Below, piece by piece: positions 12,890 to 23,571 of a stretch of 64,000 nt of DNA. The first letter of the stretch is position 1. Each line of letters begins with the position of its first letter. The notes beneath the pieces were generated by a model. That model worked only from the letters and a program-made list of their open reading frames with translations. It made no database searches and had not been told where the DNA came from. Made by a program: the position numbers and the translations under genes. Source of the DNA: Capsicum annuum (lineage: Eukaryota > Streptophyta > Magnoliopsida > Solanales > Solanaceae); the NCBI RefSeq assembly GCF_002878395.1, contig NC_061121.1, positions 47,945,148 through 48,009,147 on the forward strand, written 5' to 3'.

Positions 12890-13018
12890 CTTTTTCTTGA
12901 GCCGGGGGTCTACCGGAAACAACCTTTCTACTTCTTTGGAGGCAGTGGTATGGACTGTGTACATTTTATCCTTCCCAGACCCCACTTTGTGGGAATACAC
13001 TCGGTTTGTTTTTGTTGT
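12890..13018 (+). other. RTE LINE 3' end
   Basis: GAGCCGGGGGTCTACCGGAA, GGAGGCAGTGGTATGGACTG and the short inverted repeat CCCACTTTGTGGG lead into GTTTGTTTTTGTTGTTG. The second RTE copy has the same ending at 50025-50148. A GTTG-type tail instead of poly(A) is characteristic of this clade, and partner SINEs often borrow it. Confidence 0.8.
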
Positions 13019-13032
13019 TGTACTATGATTTA

Positions 13033-13830
13033 TTTATAGCACACGAGTAAGCCAAAGCCGTGTAGGAGTAGGATTCGACCAAGAATTGAGCCGTGAATTG
13101 GAGGGGGCGTTGCCTACTCTAGAGCCCCACTCTAGATGGGGATGAGCCTAATGTAGAGCACCGATCAAGCTAGGGCTGAGCCTGATTTAGATCCCCGCTA
13201 TGGCTAGGGCGCCTCGGGCTTATAGCCTCAACTCTAGGAAGTTGCTTCTAAAATTTTGACTAAGTGTTGATCATCCAATCATTTGTCCCTTGACTTGTGG
13301 TGTATTTCCCATAGATTTCTAGCCTATTCAATCTCAAAATATCATCATATTCATCTCAAAAATCTTCCTACATAATCACACACCACGAATTAGAGACAAT
13401 AATAACACAATATCCATGATGATGAATAAAAAACACAATCTAACACAAGGCTAATTCACAATGATCTTTAACTTTATGTTTTGACTCTTAACTTAATCAA
13501 ATTGAACCTTGCATATTACCAACAAGTTATTCCACTAATAATTACACATTAAAACCATTTGGAACACATTAAACACATTAGAATCAAACGAGATCGACTA
13601 GACAAGCACCTAGCTCATGCTAGTAATGGTAGTTTCCTCGATTGAACTCTAAATGACTCATTTAGGTACAAACTTGTTTAGAATTCCTTTTGAACATTGT
13701 AATCATGTACTTTGACTCTTAGATGCACATTTATCTCATAATCAACCCACATAGCATACGAATCATCCTCAAAATAAGGCTAAAAAGATTAGAATAGTGA
13801 CACTAGAATGCATAAATACACCCAACATCA
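13033..13830 (-). repeat. 5' LTR of the Athila-type element, outer part
   Basis: This is the continuation of the LTR after the LINE, homologous to 3335-4134. It ends with the TG of the minus-strand LTR start at 13830. The adjoining CCTGT is the target duplication and the resumed Ulp1-like exon. Confidence 0.85.
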
Positions 13831-13875
13831 CCTGTGTATAAAGAAAAAGATGTACAAAGACAAACACTATAACAA
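13831..13875 (+). pseudogene. Last 45 nt of the interrupted Ulp1-like exon, with stop codon
   Basis: Joining the codon for Glu that ends at 2453 to 13831 gives an uninterrupted C-terminus, EPVYKEKDVQRQTL, followed by a TAA stop at 13873-13875. This is what the C-terminus of this protease family looks like after the WAYGV..CLEP segment. The first five bases here (CCTGT, 13831-13835) match four of five bases at 2454-2458 (CCTTT), as expected for the target-site duplication of the LTR element between them. The tail is therefore the right-hand piece of the gene whose body ends at 2458. Confidence 0.75.
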
Positions 13876-14470
13876 TTTTTATGTTTGATGAAATTTAATT
13901 TTTTTATAATGCAATAAATTGTCTATCTATTGTAACAGATATTATATCTATTGTGACAGATTAATTATCTGTTGCAATAGGTTGGTCATCTATTGCATTA
14001 TGAAAATATTTCTCAGTCTCTGTCGCAACAGATATACAATCTGTGGCAACATATAGTCTTTCTGTTACAACTGATAGGTAATCTATTGTAACAAATAAAA
14101 AATAGGAAGAATTGTTTGATAATTTCCAACAAATGACCTACATGTTGCAACATATGTCTAAATCTGTTTGATAATTTCCAACAGATATGTCGTCTATTGC
14201 AACATATGTATTATCTGTTGTGATATTTGAATCTAGTATTCCATTTTAATTAATAAGTTCATAACTAAGGATTAAATTAAATTCATAGACAACATAAAAT
14301 AAATCAAAGCCTTCAAAAATTACATGAAATAACTCAACAAATAAATGAAATGTAAAAAAATCATTATGGGTACAAATGATCTACTCTACAAATAAATCAA
14401 CAATTTAAACTTTGGTGCCAAAAATTACCAAGGAGAGGTTATTACTTTGATATACTCAAGCTATAAAGAT
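13876..14470. repeat. Spacer between the two Ulp1-like genes, palindromic repeats at 13915-14235
   Basis: This is the intergenic spacer between two convergent pseudogenes. About 320 bp are built of diverged ATCTGTTGCAACAGAT units, for example GGCAACATATAG and GTTGCAACATATG at 20-40-bp spacing. A 25-30-bp stretch (TAATTTCCAACA..ATG) occurs twice, near 14113 and 14173. 14236-14470 is AT-rich with nothing recognisable. Confidence 0.6.
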
Positions 14471-17400
14471 CTACTCAATATGGATAAGTTGTTCTTCATC
14501 TGGTGCTATGGAATTCGGCTTTGGTCATCGTGGATCTTTAATATCACTTGTGTACAGTTTCTGAGCTTTTTCTTCTCCATATTTTCATAAAATAATAGCA
14601 TAACTGTTGTGGAGTAATCTGGCATCAAGTTCATCATTTAGTACTTGTAATCTATCACCCAAATACTCAGCATAAGCGATAAAAAAGACCGCAATCCCAA
14701 TATTTTAAAAAAACATATAATCCATATCTTGCGGTTCATGTAAGCGTTGTGAAATTCATGAAATGAAACTAAATCATGATACTTACAGGCTACCAATGGG
14801 TTGTTGAGCAATTCCTTCAACATATTTTACATCAAATGGATTACCCATTTTATCTCGGTATGCTACAATCGTCGATAAATAAGTACAAACCTTTTGGTCC
14901 AAAAATTCACTCATATCAAGGTAAGTAGACAATATTTTGGCCATCTTTTGTATCTCAGACGACGGTCCAGAATGTCACCTTCGCCACATCAAGTCATAAA
15001 CTCGGATGTGCCTCTCTTTTAGAACGACGAAAACCAACACCCAATAAAATTCATTACCACAATTGATTGGGATGTACACTTCGTCGACCAAATGCCAAGG
15101 TAAGCCAGCTGGAATGCTAAAACCTTTGATGATGTTGATTAAGCATTCCTTATTTAGAGAAACTTTTAGCTATTGTTGACAAAATCTATTGTAGGCATTA
15201 TTGATGTAAACTTTGTACAAACAAATGCCTATCGTGTATATGTATTGTTCTTGTGTTTGCAACTTGGCCTTCTTTTAGAGGTAGTAAAAAATGACATCGA
15301 TGTGATGCATATATTATCAAACATTTTAGATTATGTGACAATAAAATTAATACACAGATGTAATTAAATAAAGTATTAGCTAATAGCAATATGTATGCCA
15401 TTTAAACCTCATCATTCTAGAAAGTTTGGGGCTGTGACATTAATTAGAACCAGTCTTTCATTCTGGGATGTGCAACAACAAAGTCGAACATATTCAAAAC
15501 TAAGACTCGATTTGTTCACTTTGCAGTGTTCATCATTTTGTGTTCTACATGATATATATGTGTTAATGTCATGTTTTTACAACAAGAATTGTATAAATCA
15601 ACTTCTTTAAAAAAGATTTATGTACCTGTAAGCGTGATGCTTTAACAACCCATTGACAATCCATTCTGAATAGTCGTTGATCAACTTTGTTAGTTTTTTT
15701 AGAGCCTTGTCTGAGATGTTGGACCCTTCAAAGGAGTAATTCTTCTGTTCTCCCGAACTGACAAACTCCACTTTTTTTGCTTCCATGAAAGCAGTTGATG
15801 GATTATCAACTGTGATATTATGTTGTTTAGTAGTAGCTTCTACTGTGACTTTCACCTAGAAATCTAGAATTTTAATGCTAATCACAGATAGACAATAGAT
15901 TATTTATCTATTTCATCTGATGGATCATCTGTTGGGATAAAATCGAAAAGGTAAAATAGACCTGTTCGATAATTTTGAACGTTTGACCCATCTATTATAA
16001 CATATGACTCATCTATTAGAACAAATTAAAATAGTACTAAGATCTATTTTATTTGCTGAAATAGACGGACATATGTTGCAACAGATAACGCATATGATGC
16101 AACAAGTTATACAACAGTCGTAACAAATGTATATAACTGTTTGATAATTTTCAGCAGATGTATAATATGTTGAAATAGATATATGTCTGTTTGTTTGTTG
16201 GAACAAATGATATACGTTCACCTTCTTCAGCTCATGTTGCTCTCCTGTTGCCCTTGTACATTGATCAAAGGTGCAAGACTAAGACAGAGGAGTTGCGATT
16301 TTTCTTTTTTCAATGCTTGATGATGCCTTGGAAATCTCTTTCCTTCTCCTCTTAGCCACCTTGATCTCTAATAGAGTGTATGGATATTAAATCCTTTTTG
16401 ATGGAATGACACCTCTATTAGATGTCATTTCCTTTACAGAAGCAGTTAATGCATTAATAACATTAATCATTTCATCATGTTTTGCCTTGCAGTCTTGACA
16501 TTTGCATGTAGACATTCGGTAGAAGTGGAAAAATCTGTATAACAAGTATGATCATAATCATAATGGTTTATTATTTCAAAAATAGTAAGAGGATCACCAC
16601 TACCACTACCATCATCAACAACAATTAGCTTACTCTATAAAATTATTTTTCTTGTGATGGTTATTCCTCCAAACAATTCCTTCTTTATTTTATCAATGAC
16701 CTTAGGGTCCGATAAAGTTTGCACAGATCATAAAGTAAGAAAAAATGACATCTTCAACTCTCGATTGGTCAGAACAAGCCACGGATAGACAATCTTAAAT
16801 AAATCAGAATATATATTAGAATGATGATGAAATCATTTTTAAAAATCATAAATTAAAACAAAAACTTAATTAGAATTAGGCTTATTGCTTCCTTCGGAGT
16901 GTTGAAAAGATGTTTTTTTTTGCATTTTTATCAGTTTTGGCCAAAAACCATCTTAGAATTCTTGGACAGGAAACTTCTTCCTGGTAGTTCACTTGTTGTC
17001 TCAAATAAGGAATGACTTTAAATGCCCAAGCCTATAAAATAACATCAATAAATCAAAAGCATTATTGAATAAAAAATGAATCATGCCATAATAAAAGAAA
17101 TATTTACCCCGAAAGCCCATGAAAATCCATATAAGTTGACTTTCTTTGGCGTTAACGGAGTCAACGAATATTTGATAGTCATTTGAAACTTTCATAACCT
17201 CAAGGATAGCTGTTAAATGCCTTAACATCCTCAGAGAGCTTTATCAAACCAAGTGGTATGTTGTTGTTAACGTCTCTCTCCCAAAGAATATTATGTTCAA
17301 ACCAAACCAAGCACAATGATTGTTTGTGCTTCTTTGAAAGTCTTTAACCTTTCAATGCTTCTATTAAATTTATGCTTTTGAAGCTTGGACTAACAAGGGA

Positions 17401-18076
17401 CACTAGGTCATCACGATCACTTGACTTGGATTTGCCTTTTTTGGCTGTGCCGGGTGCTTTTTTGGGTTAGAATAGGTATAACTTGAGAAGGGGAAGGAGG
17501 ATATCATTTTAAGCCAGTAACCATGGAGAACTCCTTCCAACCAAAACAAACAGGCATGCCACAATAATTTATTCACCCCTTATCCATCTTATCTTTGTTT
17601 TCATACATAAAGCTATGCTTAAGAAGATCATATATCATTTTTATTTGGAAATGAGCATTGTTATCCTTTGGCAAATCAAGATATTGCCCAAAGTAGCTAT
17701 CCCTGAAATAAGCATCCAATTTTTATTCTCAAAATATTTTTTTGAAGGTGTCGAAAGATTTTTCCATGGATGACTTAACCATGAAATCACCTGTTAAATC
17801 TGTGGCACCATCACACTATATTCTCACAGAATAACAATCAATGCTAAAGGTTTTGACCAACTCTTCAGTGGAAGGGCTATTAGCATTTAGATCTTCTCTT
17901 TTGAAATATTCCTCCTCTCCATGTTCATCTTCTTCTGCTCTCGATTGAGATAATGCTTGTAAAGTAAGCTCATAGAGTGGTGGATGTAGCCTAACTACTT
18001 TACTTGTTCCTTTACTTGGACCTGATTCAATTTCTTTTCTTTTGAGAGCTATATTATCTAAAATTAATAGAAACAT
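14471..18076 (-). pseudogene. Second Ulp1-like (C48) protease pseudogene
   Basis: Minus-strand exons run from about 18058 ([15 protein letters not shown], then [16 protein letters not shown]) through 17030-17800 (FNSYP, VNLYGF-like and long conserved N-terminal stretches), 16880-17035 (WAFKVIPYLRQQVNYQEEVS), 16216-16780 and 15626-15855 (HNITVDNPSTAFMEAKKVEF). The peptidase domain lies at 15400-14500, with the stop at 14471-14473. Intron 15856-16215 has clean GT and AG ends. In the peptidase, the position expected to be His is Tyr (codon 15044-15046, EFYWVL), Asp is at 14993-14995 (RVYDLM) and Cys at 14691-14693 (DCGL). A frameshift follows the Cys. The protein is related to, but well diverged from, the first gene. 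It would have been a SUMO-protease-like enzyme and cannot be active as written. Confidence 0.8.
15856..16215 (-). repeat. Intron with palindromic repeats in the second Ulp1-like gene
   Basis: This 360-bp intron starts GTATAT and ends TCTAG on the minus strand. It consists largely of diverged ATCTGTTGCAACAGAT units, for example ATATGTTGCAACAGATAACG at 16070-16089. The flanking exons splice in frame (KKVN to VKVTVEAT). Confidence 0.65.
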
Positions 18077-18129
18077 AAAATATATTATAATTGATTAATG
18101 GATCATTAAAAAAGGATAACAATAAATCA

Positions 18130-18900
18130 AATATATACAACAGTAAAATAACAGTTCCAACAGAACACATATCTATTACACCAGGTAGGATATCTGTTAT
18201 AACATATAACTAACCTATTGCAGTGGATGAAAAATCTGTTGGAAAATAATAAAAACAGGCCACATATCTATTGCACTAGGTAGGATATTTGTTGCAGCAT
18301 ATAACTAACCTACTGTAATGGATTAGTAATTAATTGGAAACAATAAAAATAGATCACTCATCTGTTACACCAGTTAGTTTATCTGTTGTAGCATATAACC
18401 AACCTGTTGGAAGGGATGAGTAGTTTATAAAAGTAATAAAAACAGATCACTAATCCATTGCACTAGGTAGGTTTTTGTTTCAACTTATAACCAACCTATT
18501 GTAGTGGATGAGTAATCCATTAGAAATAATAAAAATTGATCACTCATTTAATGCACCAGGTAGGTTATCTGCTGTAACCTGTAACCAATCTGTTGCTCGT
18601 TGGAAACAATAAAAGCAAATTACTTATCTGTTACACCAGGTAGATTATCTATTGTAACTTATAACCAGCTTATTACAGCAGATGATTAATCTATTGGAAA
18701 TAATAAAAATAGATCACTCATCTATTACACCAGGTAGGTTATCTGTTACAACCTATAAGTAACCTCTTGTCCGTTAGAAACTACAAAAATAGATCACTCA
18801 TTTGTTGCACCAGGTAGGTTATCTATTATAACTTATAACCAATCTATTACAGCGGATTAGTAAACCATCGGATACAATAAAAATAGATCACTCCTCTGTT
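18130..18900. repeat. Tandem array with 93-95-bp unit
   Basis: About nine units can be counted from the ATCTRTTRCACCAGGTAGG block: starts near 18171, 18266, 18360, 18453, 18546, 18626, 18720, 18800 and 18893. Spacing is 95, 94, 93, 93, 80, 94, 80 and 93 bp. Each unit also holds a GTTATAACATATAACC-type block and an AATAATAAAAATAGATCACT block. The array sits between the 5' leader and the first recognised coding exon of the minus-strand gene, so it is probably intronic. Confidence 0.8.
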
Positions 18901-19195
18901 GAAATAGATCACTTCTCTATTGAAACATATCACTCATTTGTTGAAATAAATCACTTATCTATTGCTAAATGAGTTATCTATTAGATCAATATTATTTAGA
19001 TTTATTTCAAATAGAAGAGTCGTCTGTCACAACAGATGAATGATCTGTTAGATTGTTCATCTATTGCATCAAATTTTCATGTGTTGCATCAGATTTCCAT
19101 CTATTACATCGGATTTGTATCTGTTGCATCAGATGTTTAATCTATTGCAATAGATATTTAATATGTTGCATCATATGGTTCATCTATTACATCAT
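18901..19195. repeat. Short-period palindromic repeats next to the tandem array
   Basis: Units of about 20-25 bp (AGATCACTTCTCTATTGAAA and similar) run to about 18960. Tight half-sites of the ATCTGTTGCATCAGAT type follow at 19020-19190. They look like the elementary repeat from which the 93-95-bp unit was built. Confidence 0.65.
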
Positions 19196-19581
19196 TGCAA
19201 CACCATTTTTACCAAGAGAAACAACAAATCAACCCGGCAACACCAACACAACACACACATACTAAGAACATCAATGGTGACCAAAAATCATCAACATTGT
19301 TGTTTTGCATTTGTACAAACACCAACAACGGAAATTAAAAATAAAAAAACTCATCGGACACTAACAAATATAATCAACAGTTTGACAAAAAGAACTACAA
19401 TAATAATAAAAAATTATATTTCACACCAAAAAGAGTAGAGAAAAAATACTAGAAATTAGGGTTTTATTCAGTCCACATTTTAAATTTAAGCAAGAAATAT
19501 TAAAATTGTTAATCAATACTAGAAGAGAAGTTGGCTCAAGTTCCTCTTTTTTTTCATAACTAAAAAGACATAATTTTTTAC

Positions 19582-19815
19582 CTTTGAAAGAAGAAATGAG
19601 ACAACGAAGAACTCAAAGTTGTTGCGAACACTGCTTGTCACATCGATTGACAGTTGAAAGTAAAAAAAAACTCGCTCAACTATTTTTCTCCGGAGCTTGA
19701 AGTCTTCGGGGATTGAAGGAGGAAATTTTGTAGAACTATTGGTTGGGAGAGAGTTGAGAGAGACTGTTGAGAGAGAGAGGATAGAGAGATGATTGATTTG
19801 AAAAGGAGAGGAGTA
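19582..19815 (-). promoter_or_regulatory. Probable 5' leader of the minus-strand Ulp1-like gene
   Basis: On the minus strand this is a CT-rich stretch (19735-19815), a pattern common at plant transcription starts. It is followed by unremarkable sequence to a possible donor site, CAAAG|GTAAAA, at 19582/19581. No start codon or TATA box is clear. The assignment as a 5' UTR exon is inference from position and composition. Confidence 0.4.
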
Positions 19816-20801
19816 TGGGTTGATTTGTATTTTTGAAAATATTAGAAAGTTTTGAAAATATTAATCAAGTCCACAATTAACTTGATCAAGTTTTCTAATT
19901 ATGTTTGACCCTTTAAGTTGATCAATGTCACCAATCCTTCATTCAACACTTAAATGACGCCTTTCCTTCAATTTTCACCACATACTTATCAGTTGTCAAT
20001 ATTCATTTTGATTGTGATTCATGTTCATTTAGATTACTATTTAGGTATTGATATTATCTTTTTTCCCTTCTTTTAAACAAATATAAATGATTGAAATTTT
20101 TCTATTTGAAATCGTGTTAGGTCTAATTTTTATTATTTGGGTCGGATTATTTGAAACTGCATGTTTATAATATAGGCGTGGTCGAAAGAAAAAATCTCTA
20201 TTTGATAGAATTTTTTTCTATACTTATGAATTTCATTGGACCCAAAAATGATAACTTAGAAGAATCCGTTGGACAAACATAATTGGATCTTCTTCCCGAT
20301 CTTGCACATTGTGGTAGATCTTGTACATTAAACTGCTCTTTTTTTATGCAAATGTTGATTCAAAATTTAAAAACAACGAATGCATTATTATCTTTAACAC
20401 TATCATGTCATTAGTAAATTTTGATATGTTTTGTGTTGGAAAAAAATTTAGTAACTCATTTGGTCATAATTTTTTTTATTTGAAAATCAACATGTTGGCA
20501 TGAAAGTTCTACATAAAATTTAAAGTTATATTTGAAATTTTAAAAACAATCAAAGCCTCTTGTTTCTGATCTATTTTTCTCGATGTTGTTCGATGAAGAT
20601 CAAAGCACCTTTACATGAAGAGATGCAAAATGTAATAAATTACCAAGTAACAACTTTTACTACACTTCAATCATGTTATAACTTCTATAAAAAGTTATCT
20701 TGATCTTTTCATATGGATCGAGTTTGCCCCCATGAAGTGACTCATGACCCAGATCAATATCCTGTTCATGGTGGTTAGATCCTCACTATCAGATTAATAA
20801 C
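19816..20801. other. AT-rich spacer before the copia element
   Basis: I see no gene, no terminal repeat and no recognisable element here. The last five bases (ATAAC, 20797-20801) are the left target duplication of the copia element. Confidence 0.4.
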
Positions 20802-21273
20802 TGATGGAAATTGGATCGAGTCATCTATGTGGGTCAATCTAGATCCATGTTAATAGATAAATAATATATTACTATTTATATTAATAAATAATAGGTAAAA
20901 AAGACATGTCGGTTGGAATATAAAACTGAAGAATTGTGTCGCTTCATAAAAAAAAAAGAAGAGACATAACTATTTGAAAGGTTGTGTCCCTTTAGATTTA
21001 TAAAAGGTTTTATTCTGAAAAGAAATGACAATTTTTCTCTTTCTCTCTAGAAAAACAAAAATACAGAAAGTTTTCTCTCCTTCTTCTCTCTAAAGTTCCC
21101 CAATTCTTTGAAGATTTCTTCTCCAAAAAGTGTTGAAATAATTTTGTAATAAGGTACGATCCATAGACCGTGAACCTTCCCTGTGGTTCATGTTTTATAT
21201 ATGTGATCACATTATTAGACTAGTGAAACAAACTCAATAATCCTGCAAACTATATGTTTGATTAAATTCATCA
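20802..21273 (+). repeat. 5' LTR of the copia element
   Basis: This 472-bp LTR begins TGATGGAAATT and ends TTCATCA. It is homologous to 35015-35492 over its full length, including AGATAAATAATATATT, the TTTATAAAAGG box and the TCTCTAGAAAAA segment. Confidence 0.9.
20997..21007 (+). promoter_or_regulatory. TATA box in the copia LTR
   Basis: TTTATAAAAGG is conserved exactly at 35211-35221 in the other LTR, upstream of a CT-rich stretch, as expected for the element's own RNA polymerase II promoter. Confidence 0.6.
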
Positions 21274-21274
21274 T

Positions 21275-21287
21275 TGGCATCAGAGAT
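21275..21287 (+). other. Primer binding site of the copia element
   Basis: TGGCATCAGAGAT begins one base after the LTR end. The usual initiator-Met primer site is TGGTATCAGAGC, so this is a slightly diverged copy. Confidence 0.7.
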
Positions 21288-22725
21288 TAGGTTGTTTGTT
21301 TTTCTAGTCTTATTTTTGGAAAAATTCTATTGAACAAATTTTGTATTTCGTTGTTCGATAACAAGTTGCATTGTGAGTATCCTGAAACAAGCAACAAAAT
21401 TGCTGCTAAGGATAAGAAATATTTTCAGTTTTCAAAAATATTTTTGTCTTGTTCAAAAAATAAAAACAATCAGAAAGTGGCAAATTTTTTTGTGGCATTG
21501 GATTTCTTATTCTTGCATTGTTGAATATTGGTTCATAAAATAATGACCAATTGCTTTGTAAAAAGAGTCCATCCTCCACTGCTGTAACTTTTCTCTAGTT
21601 AATAATTGTAAAGTTGTTTTTTCAATTGTTGTGGTCAATGGTGTTCTACGAACTATATCCCATTGATATGTTGATTTGTAGTCTTCTTTCACTTAATTTT
21701 TTTTGTGAAAAATAAATTGACATTGTTAGTAACAAGGCTAATTAAACATGGGTTAATTGTTTTTCTTGAAGAACAGTGAATTAAACATTAAGCCATATTC
21801 GTATATAAAATTTTATTTTCACCATTTATATATATATATATATATTTGTTTGGATGTGTACATATGGTTAGTCCATATGATTTTTTGTACGTGTTACAAA
21901 AAATCATGATGATGATAAAAACATCCAGATAAATTTTTACAAAGCTGCAAAACGATAGGGTGAAAATTTTGATTGGCAATTTGATTAATCTCTCACCATA
22001 ATTCAATGTTTAAGATGATGATCTTACAATCTTTTTGGAACACATAACGAGAATTAATAAGTTAATTCAAGAAGTTGTGTGGGTTGGAGGTCTTTAAGAG
22101 TAAATAAAAAATATATGGCTTTACGGTCTGCATTGCCTAATGATTTTCAAAAGGAATTACTTGATAAATCTTGGCATAAGTTAGGTCTCAAAATGTTGGA
22201 ATCGTACGAGTCGTTAGTACAAGATTTTATAAAAAAGTACATTGATTTGAAGCTCTAGAAGACTGTGTCATTCTCACTGGTTGCCTAAGAGAAATTACTT
22301 GCCTTTGGACTTCCATATAGATCTTATTCTATCATTTCTTATTCACATTAAAATATTGTCACAATAATGTATATTTATTTTGTACAATAATTTTTTATAT
22401 GTGACATGACTTGTATGAATTTAAATTTATTATTTTATGTAATTATATTTTTGGTTGAATGTTTCTATATCTATTATAGAATTTATACTTGTTTAATCTT
22501 GAATTTATGTGATTTAAGATAAGTGTTTCTTAAATAATTGATTGTGTTAGATTTATGACATATTAGAATTTAGATGATGATTGAGAACTTAGTGAACTTA
22601 CGAATCTGAACCTGATGTGAAATAAATATTGACATAACTAATTCTTATAAGAATTATTATGTATATGAATTTAGGCTGAAATAATGTACGTAGTTGTCTC
22701 ACTATACTTTATAATTGTTTAAATC
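21288..22725 (+). other. Copia leader region
   Basis: The long leader between primer site and gag has no complete gene. A short coding-like stretch starts at ATG 22115 and runs 47 codons (MALRSALPNDFQKELLDKSW...) to a TAG at 22256-22258. Coding sense appears to continue in broken frames to about 22320. I do not recognise its family. The rest is AT-rich. Confidence 0.5.
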
Positions 22726-23571
22726 AGTAAGTCAACTACTGCAAAAAATATTGTCGCCGATCTTTATAAAGGTGATAAACTTAATGATGATAACTGTAAA
22801 ATATGGAATATGAAAATTCATTATGTCTTGGTAGAGCAAGAGGCTCTAGAATCTCTTAACGTGCCTTGACACTTCCTAAAAATGGTGATACTCATTAGCA
22901 TGTAAAAGATCTTGAGGCATATCAAGCTTGAAAAAGAAAAAATTTCTTGCTCGCATAACATTGTTGAATAGTATGGATGATGATATTATGAGAGAATTTT
23001 GAAAGTATGATTATGCCAAGGACATGTGGTCCACATTAACTGAAAAGTTTGGTCATACTTTAGTTGTTAAGTTAAGAGCTCTTACTATTACGTTTGTTAC
23101 TTATAAGAAACTCCTTGATCATACTATGAAAAAGCATCTTCGCCATATGTCAAACATGATGGATCAACTAAAAGATGCTGATCATGTGTTGACTGAACAG
23201 AAACAACTCCAAGTTGTGATTCGCTCCCTACCCCAAAGATGGAATAATATGATAATGCACTTAACCCACAATGTTAGCATCAAAACTATGAAAGATGCTA
23301 AGCGTCATTTGGAACTTGAGGAAGAGCGCCTTGGAGTAGACAATGCTGCTACAAATGCGTATATGACTAGTTCAGATCCTAAATATGGATATGATAACTA
23401 ACACAAATATGGTAAATTTTCTCAAAATAAGGGTAAAGAAAGTGTCTCAAAAACGTTTAAGAATAATCAACAAGGAGAGAAAAATATTTCTGCTCCAAAG
23501 AAAAAGAAAATAGTGAACATGGCTAAGCTCAAGTGCTCCAATTATGAGAACAAGGGACACTTTGCTCATAA
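22726..23571 (+). pseudogene. Copia gag, truncated in the zinc knuckle
   Basis: The gag begins SKSTTAKNIVADLYKGDKLN with no Met codon at the expected position (ATC instead). It continues through a capsid-like UBN2 region, open at 23024-23401 (DMWSTLTEKFGHT, RSLPQRWNNMIMH), to a zinc knuckle, CSNYENKGHFAHN, at 23534-23571. The second Cys of the knuckle is Tyr (23543-23545) and the last Cys is lost at the junction with the nested LTR. Gag packages the element RNA. Stops lie near 22870, 22930, 23000 and 23401. Confidence 0.8.

Larger units (their letters stand above)
9192..13018 (+). mobile_element. RTE-clade LINE inserted in the Athila LTR
   Basis: This non-LTR retrotransposon is delimited by a 14-bp target duplication: TGTACAATGATGTA at 9178-9191 and TGTACTATGATTTA at 13019-13032, 12 of 14 identical. 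The uninterrupted target is preserved in the other LTR near 3320. The element encodes an apurinic-type endonuclease and a reverse transcriptase, and ends with the CCCACTTTGTGGGAAT..GTTGTTG tail typical of plant RTE LINEs. The roughly 800 bp at 9192-9990 look like 5' leader, with pyrimidine-rich stretches at 9380-9450 and no clear ORF. It is not functional. Confidence 0.85.
2459..13830 (-). mobile_element. Athila-type Ty3/gypsy retrotransposon, RT-integrase deleted, carrying an RTE LINE
   Basis: This is a minus-strand element whose 5' LTR is on the right (8310-13830, minus a LINE) and whose 3' LTR is on the left (2459-4134). The tRNA-Asp-type primer site, the gag and protease remnants, the GGCGCTGCTTGGGAGGCAAC motif normally found downstream of integrase, and a purine-rich tract next to the 3' LTR appear in the order known for Athila. 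Reverse transcriptase, RNase H and integrase are absent between about 6060 and 5780. The flanking bases are CCTTT and CCTGT, a 4-of-5 target duplication. The element lies in the last exon of the Ulp1-like gene. It cannot move by itself. Confidence 0.85.

Noticed and set aside
18130..19195. Regular short repeats resembling a CRISPR array
   Set aside because: The units are contiguous diverged tandem copies, without unique spacers, inside a plant gene with introns. CRISPR arrays do not occur in this context.
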